In this document: positions 44,801 to 54,093 of the stretch, in pieces
Layout: each line of letters starts with the position of its first letter
How positions within the stretch are numbered: position 1 is the first letter of the stretch
From: Xanthostigma xanthostigma
Lineage: Eukaryota; Arthropoda; Insecta; Raphidioptera; Raphidiidae
Direction: 5' to 3'
Assembly: GCA_963575645.1 (NCBI GenBank)
Contig: OY754464.1
Location: 82,992,948-83,056,947 of the forward strand
Length of the DNA: 64,000 bases
Made by a program: the position numbers and the translations under genes
Notes under the pieces: generated by a model
Databases searched by the model: none
Told to the model about the DNA's origin: nothing
The model's input: only the letters and a program-made list of their open reading frames with translations

Positions 44801-45494
44801 AGAGTGAAATGCGTACAAGCCGACGCTTGGGCCGATCGTGCCTCTCTATCGCTTATACCGCGCTCTCGCTTGCACGCTCAGGCTCAGGCGGAACGTGACA
44901 CTTTTTCGTGCGTGCAGCCGGTGTTTCATCAATTTATAAGACGTTATCACGTCAAAAAAAAATAAAAATATATTCGCCCAACGTGGGGCTTGAACCCACG
45001 ACCCTGATATAAACAGTCGCATGCTCTACCGACTGAGCCAACCGGGCTTGTGAATGTGCAACGCTAATATTAGAAGCTTATTTTTGACAGATATTTTGCA
45101 ACATTTTTCATTGATGCTCCGCTCCTATTGGTCGTAGCGTGATATTAAATAGCCTATAGCCTTCCTCGATAAATGGGCTATCCAACAATTTTTTTTTTCA
45201 ATTTGAACCAGTAGTTCCTGAGATTAGCGCGTTCAACCAAACAAACAAACAAACTCTTCAGCTTTATATATTAGTATAGATAACCCTTGTTTATCGAATC
45301 TACGATATTTGAATTTATTTTTACAATTAGTATTATCTTCAACGACGATTCGAATCTGGTTCAACAATATATTGGTAAATAAAAAATATTTGAATCTAAT
45401 CACCTGCCGAATGTTGTAGTCGAGAATATACACATGTTGAGCAGTACAAAATCACATAAAATATTGACACAGCTGATGAGAATAGCACAGACAT
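32848..45494 (-). CDS. SP4: CLIP-domain serine protease, predicted active
   Basis: Six exons: 45404-45494, 35271-35456, 34790-34896, 34229-34338, 33559-33976, 32848-33021; 361 aa in one frame. Signal peptide: [20 protein letters not shown]. The CLIP domain has the six standard Cys plus an extra one (CCC). Exon 3 holds the linker Cys ([10 protein letters not shown]) and a canonical activation site [17 protein letters not shown], so cleavage after Arg by a trypsin-like protease is expected. The triad is complete: TAAHC, YNDIALL, GDSGGP. Asp189 (GEDTCQ) predicts trypsin-like specificity. It ends IVWPTM. Intron 1 is about 9.9 kb because it holds a young Ty3/gypsy element in the same orientation plus several older repeats. 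By family it is a secreted haemolymph cascade protease; the exact substrate is unknown. Confidence 0.9.
33255..33535 (+). mobile_element. LINE C-terminal remnant in intron 5 of SP4
   Basis: The plus strand encodes [19 protein letters not shown] and, after a disruption, [20 protein letters not shown] then [15 protein letters not shown]. This is the familiar YGHV...GRPRR tail of insect non-LTR reverse transcriptases. Opposite to the host gene. Confidence 0.7.
34455..34605. repeat. Foldback repeat family H, copy H2, in intron 3 of SP4
   Basis: Arms read GGGCTTGTATGCCGTGGTCT and the inverse, around ACCTGACGTTTCGTCTACAA. Confidence 0.6.
35506..35863. mobile_element. MITE with GTCAGAGTGCCCGTCGG ends, next to exon 2 of SP4
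   Basis: Inverted ends are GTCAGAGTGCCCGTCGGCAA and TTGCCGACGGGCACTCTGAC. Inside is a second palindrome (GTCTGACACCTCGAATATGT and inverse). It begins 50 bp upstream of the exon 2 acceptor, so it must lie close to the branch region. Confidence 0.7.
36026..36134. mobile_element. hAT element end, interrupted by the Ty3/gypsy insertion
   Basis: CAGGGGTCGGCAACC is a typical hAT terminus; GATGGAAGAGCCA follows. The Ty3/gypsy element begins just inside it. Sequence after 42860 may be the rest, but no second hAT end was recognised. Confidence 0.5.
36139..37125 (-). repeat. 3' LTR of the Ty3/gypsy element
   Basis: 987 bp, identical to the other LTR except one base near 37083 by eye. Confidence 0.92.
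37666..40818 (-). CDS. pol polyprotein of the Ty3/gypsy element
   Basis: 1050 aa. Domains in order: aspartic protease ([12 protein letters not shown], about residue 45), reverse transcriptase with the FFDDLLIYS active site (about residue 365), RNase H ([11 protein letters not shown]), integrase zinc-binding region ([11 protein letters not shown]...CMLCATH) and integrase core ([15 protein letters not shown]). The order RT, RNase H, integrase is that of Ty3/gypsy, not Copia. Confidence 0.95.
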   Translation of the reverse strand: MSSPVNTSIRLTSPVPNYSYNSPSQSSSSTIPLVYLYFQHIRASALLDTGSTKNYINSELANYLSSLKIGTITNSISYAQVANSSIARSNFTLTVVITISKFTWKIDFLVLDALSYPVIIGYDSLCKMGANVNCTENNLSFKFDSSHVIPFVPLPASSKTFSLDHVTSIDSNAANFSSLLAEFPEVLTEELGQAKNYKYSIHLSDDIPVRKAPYPLSPPQAKIMREHISDLLNKGVISPSKSPYASPAFLVKKSSGGYRLCIDYRQLNKKVVMDSFPVPSIEHIFQCLKNAKVFTTLDLNSAFYQVELSDKSKSLTSFVTPEGQWKFHKAPFGLSISPSALNRLMFDIFADLRYKFVIVFFDDLLIYSPDMESHMVHVRETLRRLKEANLTVNPDKIKFAQSELNFLGHRVSSNGLSMDPDKVEAIKNLPIPKNLKQLQTFIGMVGYYAKFIPEYAQIMSPLNDLRKKNVKYNLTETHIQSFRKLREALSSSPVLRFPDFQREFILQTDASQNHVGCVLLQSFEDGLHPIQYASRRLTSAEKKYSTYEQEALACIWAMEKMKSYLSHQTFILQTDSSCLKWLIQHPRNLGRVGRWLLRISRFSFKVEHIRGKVNCTADCLSRLVAESETSEKNAIQSNFLNPITEIKNPFTELNILQDQDPELNRLKSQINQGLPQKNFAIHKNFLVRLVGRNRRRRIVVPSASKKEILEQFHNSQIASHPGVTKTYRSISRRFWWPRMFVEVRQFIKDCMLCATHKSDQHPDKVVMSSNPPQSVWDKIYIDLMGPLVKSHSGNKYVLLILDSYSKWLITYAIPDSSSTSIIKCLHQVFTTYGPPTKIVSDNATSFTSNKFNEFCTSWGSRVIHSSPYHPSSNAVERVIRNVRAALSILLQQKFDDHLSWDLLLNHITFANNSSYHESIKNLPCKIFLSREIKFPLDLQWNLSSVWEQDALPSENQVRLALSKSHDLQAKYFNKNRSLQSKFQVGDFVVQRLHYNKMKPNFHLKLCPRYSNPRVILEFTSPVSCILQDPSSKKVFKSHIEHLKKIPSVNN
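40936..41799 (-). CDS. gag protein of the Ty3/gypsy element
   Basis: 287 aa. A Pro/Ser-rich N-terminus is followed by a helical capsid-like region and one CCHC zinc knuckle near the C-terminus ([15 protein letters not shown]), as in gag nucleocapsids. Confidence 0.88.
   Translation of the reverse strand: MPRHKSCRSPKSPPTPGQSKSPGPPPTTAELPDSPPAMDDPPVHSPSKSEPTLISVPNHTASHANMGDIRDLLRNVPTATGTDLDILIQFLLEIENVSQFALVPFHILLKSLGTKTDGPLRQWWRLNVYSELEWTQLKNLILDHFTTSIDRAMLIERYISRRQNLSENFPEYAEDVLKYVELLGPSLSESEIIARIWLNQNESTFNYLQFRDTPTCLAELHQLIKHLRVVERQRKTYTHPNSTGLVAPNFSPCCRYCKQPGHFIAQCPVRPPRPSPSEPKAILPSQG
41869..42855 (-). repeat. 5' LTR of the Ty3/gypsy element
   Basis: 987 bp; flanked on the right by ATAG, the target duplication also seen at 36135-36138. 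Confidence 0.92.
43421..43705. repeat. Foldback repeat family H, diverged copy H3
   Basis: Inverted ends GTAGGCCGTGATCCAGTGG with TATTTCTACCTG on the left and CAGGTAGAAATACCAATGG on the right, around a GC-richer non-coding centre. In intron 1 of SP4. Confidence 0.55.
43700..44100 (+). repeat. Repeat family I, copy I2
   Basis: Contains GCAATCGAACTATTAGGGTG, TTCTAATTTGCCCCCTCCTG and ATCAGGGAATTACATCGACG. The inverse of 51555-51945. Confidence 0.55.
44341..45281 (-). mobile_element. Family E composite element, copy E4, split by a family A insertion
   Basis: Starts GTCCCGTTCGGTTTCACCCG and ends CTTCAGCTTTATATATTAG. The tRNA-like segment is 44975-45048 (minus). Copy A4 interrupts it. In intron 1 of SP4. 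Confidence 0.6.
44709..44953 (-). mobile_element. Family A element, copy A4, inside E4
   Basis: Ends TTGGTTGTCTGTAAAGTCGG and AAGACGTTATCACGTC, next to an A-run. Comparison with E3 shows what the site looked like before insertion, apart from a small loss. Confidence 0.7.
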
Positions 45495-45634
45495 ACTTGA
45501 ATAGTATAGATTCGTGTTTACCATAAGAATCGCAAAACTTAACTAACCTGTCCTTACTCTTCAGGCTTCGAATCTGGCTAAGTGCAGTATGAAAAATAAA
45601 AATCATTCATTGACGTGTCTAGAACACTCACTTT

Positions 45635-45659
45635 GATTCGATTCTTTTACCCGTGATTC
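45635..45659 (-). promoter_or_regulatory. Conserved upstream motif of SP4
   Basis: The coding strand reads ACGGGTAAAAGAATCGAATC, 141 bp upstream of the ATG. It is the clearest copy together with that of SP1. Confidence 0.65.
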
Positions 45660-45774
45660 AGAGAAGATGGTCAGATTTTGAGTGCTGTCACTCAATGATG
45701 AGGAAGTGACTTTAGACTATACAAAGTTTGGATGCAGGAGGTAATCCCCGAAACTACTCATCCGATTTAAAAAA

Positions 45775-46333
45775 AGCGAGTGTGCTTTAGACCACACGAC
45801 TGAAGTAAAACTTCTTCCTGTCATATATAATAATGATACAATATTCGATAATCTATCACCATATTTTGATTAGACATCCTGATTTAACGACACAATATAA
45901 CCTCACTCTGCATATCTACAAAGACGAAATGTTCAAAATAAATTTTGATTAATTAATAGGCTAAATATGTATATATATTTATTAGCATAATTTATAATAC
46001 ATTTAAAAGGATTTATTAACTAACCTACATTATTTCCCGTTACAAAATGCAGCAAAATTCGATGAAATGTATTTTTCATACAAAAACAATTGTTTTCATT
46101 TTAAACGTCAAATAGTTGTCCAAAAAAAAAGAATTTCGATTAATTCTCCGTTTTTGTCGCACTCACTAACTTATATCTCCCTCTCAACTTCCAATATACG
46201 AAACGTAACTCTCTCTCTCTTACTATCTTCACTAACTTATATCTCCCCCTCAGCTACCGTTCGCCTCGTCCGATGATGCACTTCCGTAAACGCTTTTGTT
46301 AACCAAGTTAAGCGTGCCTAAAGAAGTTTTACT
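45775..46333 (-). mobile_element. Family B element, copy B5, inside repeat family K
   Basis: Both ends are present (GCGAGTGTGCTTTAGACCAC and GAAGTTTTACTT), each in an A-run. The flanks GAAACTACTCATCCGATTTA and TCACCAATATTTAGAATGGA are contiguous, inverted, in the uninterrupted copy at 53250-53400. Confidence 0.7.
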
Positions 46334-46879
46334 TAAAAAAATCACCAATATTTAGAATGGACCTTCAGGATGGACATATTAATGGCGTTAAAATAAAAGC
46401 TCTTGTGATCGAAATTGCATTATATTTTAACAATGTATTGTACTAATCAATCACTCAATACTCAAAAATATATCATTACAAAATAATGCTAGATGATATC
46501 GAATGATTCGTTCATAATATACCGCCAAGTGACTGATACTTTTTTTTTGAAGGAGATTTCTTAAAACTAGTTGTAATAATTATATGATATTGTTTTCGAA
46601 GAAGATTTTTTACATTGCTCTTTTATAATGCAAAGGTATTTTGTGTCTACTATTATTTGATATGTCAAACCGCAATCTATCCGGACGGCAGCGAACTGGA
46701 AAGCTAGAGGCTAATCACTAATCAGCGATATAGCTAAAGCCCCAATATTCCTGCTTCCTATATTCAGAATGGTACGATTAGAGTCGAAGTGTAGAAAATA
46801 ATTGGTTCATTGCAAGTAAGTTCACAGCATGTAAGAACAACATCATTATGCCGATTGATTGATTTATTTCTACCCTTTT

Positions 46880-47195
46880 CCAGACTGGCGTGGATCTATT
46901 TTACCATTCCAACCCACAAATGGGGAATGGTACTAGTTTAGGTCAAAAATCACTTTTCAAAAATTTTACCATATCTTTCCTTTTAGAGGTTCCCCGAATC
47001 CAAAAAACATATTTTTGGAAAAACTCTGTGCGTCTGTTAGTCTGTTAGTTTGTTTGTCTGTTAGTCTGTGAACACGATACAGGTCAAACGGACGTGCGGA
47101 TTGAAACCAAATTTTGGGAGGATGTTTGGTATGAAAATTTGAAGAGCCCTATTGTTTTTGGGAAAATCGGCGCATGCGCAGAAGAGATATATGCT
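46880..47195 (+). repeat. Repeat family M, copy 2
   Basis: A longer copy of 5812-5985 with a (GTCTGTTA)n-like tract near 47030 and GTGAACACGATACAGGTC. Confidence 0.5.
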
Positions 47196-47199
47196 ATAA

Positions 47200-47979
47200 C
47201 GGTGTTATTTATATAATAATGGTATACTTTTCATAACGGATTATTATTCTATTTATTTTTAAAAGAAAGTTTCGTTACAAAAATTTTTTTCTAAACTTTA
47301 TAGTTTCGGAAATATTTTGTAAATAAAATACGTTAAATAACATGGATACATTTACGAACAGACTTTTTTGCTGCGTGCTGTGTTTAAAAGTTATAATTTT
47401 GGAAAGTGTAAAATTTTCATTAACTGATGCCGTCTGTTGTTAAGCGTCTAAAATTTACAATCGATGTAAATATATATATCGGTGCACAGTGTACTGTACC
47501 AGACAAAAATATTGTTTTGTATATGTCGTGTTTATAGGATCATTAAAATTGCTTGTAGCGTTGATTGTACCTAGTGAACCGCCTTAACCTTAGTTATTTG
47601 AACTTATCCGAACCTATCATGGATCTGATAACATATTAGTGCACTCTCATTCGGGAGCAAATCAATCCGTGACCTTCGTCAATAACAGAGTTATATACAC
47701 TACAACTGTATACATTTTTATGTTCTAATGGTGATATCTTTTGCGAAATGCAATAGAATCAAATGATTCCCAACCATAAACATTTAAAACAAAGGTGACG
47801 TATTGTAAGATTTTATTTATTTATAACTTGTTTTTGTTGATAGTTTTGATTTTTTTTTTAGTACGTTATTTGTAAGTGCACACGTATAAGCTACTAATAA
47901 AGCTGATCAAAGTCTGACGATGTTGAAAATACAAACAGTTCAATAATAATCAAAAACACAAAGGATTAATTCAAGTAAA
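47200..47979. other. Intergenic stretch, nothing recognised
   Basis: AT-rich, no gene or shared repeat seen. Confidence 0.45.
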
Positions 47980-49252
47980 TAAAATTGTCGACCAATTTTT
48001 GTCAGACCATACGATATATTGACAAAAAATAATAAAAATACAAATCAATATAACAACAGATGACGTTTCGATCCGGATTTGGATCTTCTTCAGAAATATC
48101 TAAAAAATATAAAAATGAATTAGTATTAAGTAATTTATTAACTAATAGATTGCACGCAAGATAGTCCAAGAACGATCTTCGTGAAATACCTAAAATCTCA
48201 AACGGCTAAAAATTTCTGTGATCGTTCTTGGGGTTACAAGAAACTATTCTGACTATGAAAAAGTGTGCTCCGATTTGCAGTTAGGGTAGAAACCGCCCCT
48301 TTAAATTTTGTTTTCTAATTATCTCACAAACTATGAGATATATGAAAAAAGGTTTCGACAAAAAGTTGTAGATTTTTATATTTGCTACGAAAAAGTGCTC
48401 CGCCCTCTTACCCCTATCTGCAATAGTTTACCCATAAATCGCCCCTAAAGGTAAAAAAATTGAAAATCATTATTTTTCTCAGCTGATTCGGGTTTTTTGT
48501 GACATTTTGAGAAGAAATTACTCTTGGTATTTTCTTCGAAAAACGATTATTTTAGAAATTACAAAAAAAACGGATATTACCCCCTTTGCACAATAGTGTA
48601 ATCTAATTGTCGTGAATTATTATGAAGAAATCGTATCCGTGATTTTAAAATGTAAAACAAACTTAAAATAAACGTTACCATAACTATAATTCAAAATCAA
48701 ACTTGAAAATTCAAAAAATTTGAATTATATTTTTACATTTATTTTAGAAATTTATTTGTACCGTTGTTTACGTGGCGTGTTTCTATGGTTTTTTAAACAA
48801 AATTTTTGAAATGGCCTATAAAGTCACAGAAATGCCACGCAAAAAAGACACGTTTCAATAATAATCAAAACATCTTGCCCAAAAAGTATATTTTTTTTTA
48901 ATTTCAATAAGAATGTTTTATTGAATGATTCCATGTGTTTGATAATTTTTAATATGATAATTATTGATTGTAAAATTATTTTCAAAAATTGTGCATATAA
49001 TAGGTACCTATATTATGTTATGAATACTAACATTCGAATTTTTAGTATTTTTTATTTATTGTTAAAAATTTATAATCAACATAAACTTGTTACCATGTTT
49101 TTTGTCTTATTTTAATTGCTATGGTTAGTAATTAATGTTGATTTTCATAATTATTATTTTTAATTTTCTGCATGTACCTACTTGAAAAAGTCTAAATCTA
49201 TAGACGTCTATAGACTTAGAGTTTTTCAAGTGTGTACTTGAAAATGTCTAAG

Positions 49253-49462
49253 GCCTAGTTTATATGAGAGGCGTTCAACGCGCGTTAGCCCAACGCGCGT
49301 TTTCAGTTTCTATACAATTGTATATAACTGTTTACATGATAACGCGCGTTGGTGGCGCGTTGAACGCGCGTTATCATGTAAACAGTCCTATACAATTGTA
49401 TAGAAACTGTAAACGCGCGTTGGGCCAACGCGCGTTGAACGCCTCTCATATAAACTAGGCCT
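49253..49462. repeat. CG-rich palindrome built from AACGCGCGTT units
   Basis: The outer arms GGCCTAGTTTATATGAGAGG and inverse enclose repeated AACGCGCGTT (six or more times) and CTATACAATTGTATAG. It sits at the centre of the foldback element and stands out as CpG-dense in an AT-rich region. Confidence 0.7.
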
Positions 49463-49621
49463 TAATCTATAGATTTAGAGTTTTTCAAGTACATACAGAA
49501 AATTAAAAACAATAATTATGAAAATCAACATTAAGACAAAAAACATGGTGACAAGTTTATGTTGACTATAAATTTTTAACAATAAATAATAAAAATTCGA
49601 ATGTAAAAAAATATATAAAAA

Positions 49622-49972
49622 TACTAGCGGCCCTGTACGTGCTTCGCTACGTATAAAGTGAAATAATAAAACAATTTAATTGGAACATCTATCTATCTAT
49701 TTTATTTATTTTAAAATATACATGGACGTATATGTGTGTATGTCGAGCACTCCGGCTGCGCCGTCGTGCCCGGTGCAAAAGAACGAATGGGGAAGGAAGA
49801 AAAAAAATTTAGGGGTGGACTACCCCTAACATTTAGGGGGATGAAAAATAGATGTTGGCCGATTCTCATAGATACCGGATAAGCACAAAAAATTTCATCA
49901 AAATCGGTCAAGCCGTTTCGGAGTAGTATGGCAACGAAAACTGTGACACGAGAATTTTATATATTAGATTTT
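49622..49972 (-). mobile_element. Short interspersed element inside the right arm of the foldback
   Basis: It starts ACTAGCGGCCCTGTACGTGC and ends TTTTATATATTAGAT, with AATCGGTCAAGCCGTTTCGG inside; the same block is at about 30330. It has the features of a widespread insect retroposon tail; class uncertain. Confidence 0.5.
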
Positions 49973-51554
49973 GTAAAAATACTTTACGGTTTAAATAGTA
50001 AAACGGAGTACCATACCCCCTAACTTATATTAATTGCTATGGTTAGTAATTAATGTTGATTTTAATAATTATTGTTTTTAATTTTGACAGCTGACGATGA
50101 TATAGTGGGACAAGCTCCGACAATCGCGCTATCTCTCTCACTACAGTATCGTGCAAAGGGGTATCGGTTTTTTGTAATTTCTATAATGTTCATTTTTCGA
50201 AGAAAACGCAAAGATTATTTTCTTCTTAAAACGTCACAAAAAACCCGAATCTGCCGAAAAAACAAATGATTTCCATTTTTTTCACATTTAGGGGCGGTTT
50301 ACGGGTAAACTATTGTAGATAGGGGTAAGAGAGTGGAGTACTTTTTTATAGCAAATATAAAAATCTACAATTTTTTGTCGAAACCTTTTTTCATATATCT
50401 TATAGTTTGTGAGATAATTAGAAAACAAAATTTAAAGGGGCGGTTTCTACCCTAACTGCAAATCGGAGCACACTTTTTCATAGTCAGAATAGTTTCTTGT
50501 AACCCCAAGAACGATCACTGAAATTTTTAGCCGTTTGAGATTTTAGGTATTTCACGAAGATCGTTCTTGGACTAAGATTGAAACTTTAAATGATTAAAAA
50601 AATAATGAAAAATTAATAACAAACAAAATTTATAAACCGTAGTCATGGATATCAAAGTACCCATAAAGAAAAAAATTATTTGAAAAAACAAAATATTATT
50701 TCAAAATAATATCATAAATATTACTTAAATTTTCCGTATCTAATTGAGCATTAAGAGAGTTTTTATTAGATTTTATATATACCTAACATTTCCGAAATAC
50801 TTCTTTTAAAATAATTACTTTCATTATCTAAAATTTTAACACTATCCCAATTAATATTATGGTCGTAATCAATTTTATGCTTAGTTACAACATTATGTTT
50901 ATCAGGGAGTAGTTTATAATTGTTTTGATGCTCTTTAACTCGTGTTTTAAGCGCTCTCTTTGTTTGCTCAGTATAATTCATATTACAATCTTCACAACTA
51001 ATTTTGTAAACAACATTATGTTTTTGTAATTTGTTTAGTTTATATACTTTCCCTTTTTAATAATTTTGTCTAGTTTGTTATTTACATTATAAACTGTTTT
51101 TATATTTAAATTTTTAAGAAATGAATTAAATTTCTGAGAAATATTTTTGTAAAAAGGAATCACAATAAAAGGACAATCGACATTATTAATATTGTTTTGT
51201 GGATTATGGTTTTTTGTTAATTTATTAATTCTAATTTTGAAAAATGTATTAATAAATTTAAGAGGATAAGATAAGTTAATCAAAGATTTGAATTTTATGA
51301 CAAAGGATTAATCTTTTATTTAATGATTTGGATCCCAATTTTGGAAACATAAATACCATCATCAAATTATAGTTAAATATCTTACGTAGATACGTTACTA
51401 TTCTTTTTCCTAATTAAGGCAGAATGTTAGTTAATCCGACCATTCTCAGTTTTACTATAAAATTGGAGTCAATATTTCAAAAAAATCTCTTTTGATGCGG
51501 CTACACCACTCATCATGTGGGCCATCGACCTCATCTATCCCAGTGCTATTTTCT

Positions 51555-51945
51555 ATACCCGATATATCTGTTAATTAACTATATGAATCATTCCCAATCT
51601 ACTCAATGTGCGGTGAGTGAACGCAGCAAAGCGTATCGAATATATATATATATATATCTGCGTCTCTTTCTTCGATGTAATTCCCTGATTTCTCCGATGA
51701 TAGGATTGGTTGATGTACTTGCATTCAATCTGAATAAAGTATCTCTGTTTCAAAAACTTTGTCTTTTTCTATGACGTTAACATGGGCGTACCCAGCTTTT
51801 GGCCCAAGAAGGGGCAAATTAGAAATTTCTTAAGCCGGGCCCTCCTGGATACGCCAGTGCTTACGGCGTAAAAAAGACAGAAGTATATGTTTGCACCCTA
51901 ATAGTTCGATTGCGATTTTATTCCTATGCTCAGTACAGAATAAAA
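51555..51945 (-). repeat. Repeat family I, copy I3
   Basis: Inverted copy of I2 (GGGGCAAATTAGAAATTTCT, GGGCCCTCCTGGATACGCC). A (TA)n run lies at 51641-51656. Confidence 0.55.
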
Positions 51946-53249
51946 GTATATGATATACTCCATCCGTACCTGGTTGGGAGAAAATAATTGTAAAATTGCA
52001 AACCCTCAGCTGCTCATGCGGCACACAAAATCCGGAATAGTTTTTTTGAGGGGTTTTCATGCGATATTTTTTTCATAATAAAGCTACTTAAATTCAACCC
52101 GATATTTTTTTTTTGCTACTTAAGAGAAAGCCTTCGCCCAGAAGTTGTTTGAATCGATTGTTGGGAGAAATAAGTAGCGATATAAATTCTTCATGAACGT
52201 ACTGACTACTGACCTTATACTACCTGACTATATCTAATATAACATATAAATATGCAAGGCATGCTTGAATTCAACTCTATATAGAACGTTCTTAAGTCCA
52301 GGTTCGTATCAGTAAAAATTCAAAAATAAAATTATTATTTATTTAAGGACGTAGTCTGGTGTTCGGGTTTTGAAAAAACGAATTTATTTTTTTTACATTT
52401 TAAGTAAGTATATTATATTGAGAAAATACTGTAAAAATTTTAGACCGAAATATTAAATATTTACAAAGCTATAGCATATAGTCGAGAGCAGCAACGGTCT
52501 TACGGTAAGACTCTTACCTGCTCTTACCCCTCAATTGTTATCACGTTACCCTTATACTCTCGCAGAGTAGAGCAAACAAATTAGCAGAAAACGATGCCTT
52601 TGAAGAAGCGGAAGGTTTACTATACACCAGGCATAGCTGATTAGTATAAATATTCGTTTTTATTTATTTGTAAGAAATCTGAAATTAAAACTTTAAACGC
52701 GTTTTTCTCAAAACTACGTTTTTCTAAGCGGCGCGGGTGATTGAAACAATTGTATACAACCGATTGCTTTCAGTTTTGTACAGGGTATTCTACACAACAA
52801 TAGCTCCGTCCGGTACTAGAATTACTTAATTATAAAAATTATTTCTATTTTTTTTAACCGATTTTCAACGAAAAAATCACGATTTTCTCGTTGTTTTTTT
52901 TCTAAAACCCGCCATTTTGTTATTTATCAATAAAAATGTTTATTTCTAGTACGGGATAGATCCACAAGCCTACGAAACAATAACCAATTTAATTTTTATA
53001 ATTCAGTTGACTCCAAGTGACGTTATCACCCGCGCTACCCACCTACTTCCATTTAAAGTTGTCTACTTTAGGTTAAAAAAACAATTATAAAATAGCGTAA
53101 AATTAAGCAAAAAAAAATTTTTTTTCTTAGTTTACGATGTCAGTAAAAACATGTAACAAAATTGAAAACATCGTACATTATTTTGACATTAAAAAAAAAT
53201 TCTGAAATAACGGTTGAAAACGAGCTTGAACATAGGACTACGTCCAATG
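51946..53249. other. Intergenic stretch, nothing recognised
   Basis: AT-rich, with no convincing exon, RNA gene or repeat shared with the rest of the window. Confidence 0.4.
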
Positions 53250-53400
53250 TCAGCCATGTGATAATACATATCCAATGTCCATCCTGAAGGTCAATTTTAA
53301 ATATTGGTGAAAAATATTTTAAAATCGGAAGAGTAGTTTCGGAAATGACCTCCTACATCCAAACTTACAAACTTTACCTCTTTATATGAAAATCTTTAAC
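53250..53400 (+). repeat. Repeat family K, uninterrupted copy
   Basis: Contains CCATCCTGAAGGTCAATTTT, CAATATTGGTGAAAAATATT and ATCGGAAGAGTAGTTTCGG. The other copy (45720-46400) is split by B5. Confidence 0.55.
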
Positions 53401-53904
53401 GAAGGTGCATGTTTATCTGTTCTCACAAAAAATGAAAATTCTACAGCTATATTTTCAGAATAGCTCGCAATAAATTTCGCTTTTGATTCTGAGAATTCAA
53501 ACAGCCAAGTTGACACTAAAAGCGTTTCCAAAAGAAAATTGAAGAACCAAACAGAAATACTTTCGAAAGCTCGTTAAATGAAATGTGATAAATTCCAATA
53601 CTCATTAAGTGAATTATTAGCATCTTGATCACTCTATAAAACCTTAGTTCCTGAAGTGGTCCAGGCGGACCCCTAGAGGTCCACGGGAGACTCGACGGGG
53701 GTCTACGTAGGCGTGACAAAAAAATGGGGATTCGCAATTCGTAAGCGGGGGTCCACGAAAATTTATCTGCTTTCGATATAATGAAGAACTAAAATGTTGG
53801 CTTGACTTTACCTATCAATGTAGGCAGGTAATATTTTAAGAACCTCAGCTACTATTACTTGTAAAAACTTGCATATTCCATATTCAGTTACCACTCCGAA
53901 TGCG

Positions 53905-54093
53905 GAGTTTTCTAAATGAAATAAGTGAGAATAGATTTGTTCCTTGTGCTGTGAGTAGATGTCAAAAAAGTAAGGTTGGATGGAATCACTTTTTTGATTG
54001 GCCGACTTTACTTTTTTGACATCTTCTCACAGCACAATCAATTAATTAATTAACCAATCAATGCTCACTTATTTCAATTAGAAAACTCCCTAT
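53905..54093. repeat. Inverted-repeat element
   Basis: Arms GAGTTTTCTAAATGAAATAA with GTGCTGTGAGTAGATGTCAA on the left and their inverse on the right. Non-coding. Confidence 0.6.

Larger units (their letters stand above)
48164..50572. mobile_element. 2.4-kb foldback element with ~400-bp inverted ends
   Basis: The ends GTCCAAGAACGATCTTCGTG and the inverse CACGAAGATCGTTCTTGGAC are each flanked by TA, a possible target duplication of Tc1/mariner type. The arms match for several hundred bases (AAATTTAAAGGGGCGGTTTC and inverse). The centre holds a smaller palindrome. No transposase was seen. Confidence 0.7.
47980..51300 (-). mobile_element. Penelope-like element relic, split by a foldback element
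   Basis: On the minus strand, 50760-51300 encodes pieces of the C-terminal region: FIVIPFYKNISQKFNSFLKN, then KLNKLQKHNVVYKISCEDCN and YTEQTKRALKTRVKEHQNN, a diverged GIY-YIG-type endonuclease, ending NYFKRSISEMLGIYKI. Beyond the foldback (48164-50572), 48060-48100 carries CTTCTGAAGAAGATCC with GGATCGAAACGTCATC, the usual 3' signature of these elements. The reverse transcriptase is missing; the relic is old and broken. Confidence 0.65.

Noticed and set aside
45400-45606. Alternative first exon of SP4 starting MIFIFHTALSQ
   Set aside because: Its splice phase does not fit the CLIP exon and it is a poor leader; the frame starting at 45494 gives a good signal peptide, the right phase and a GT donor.
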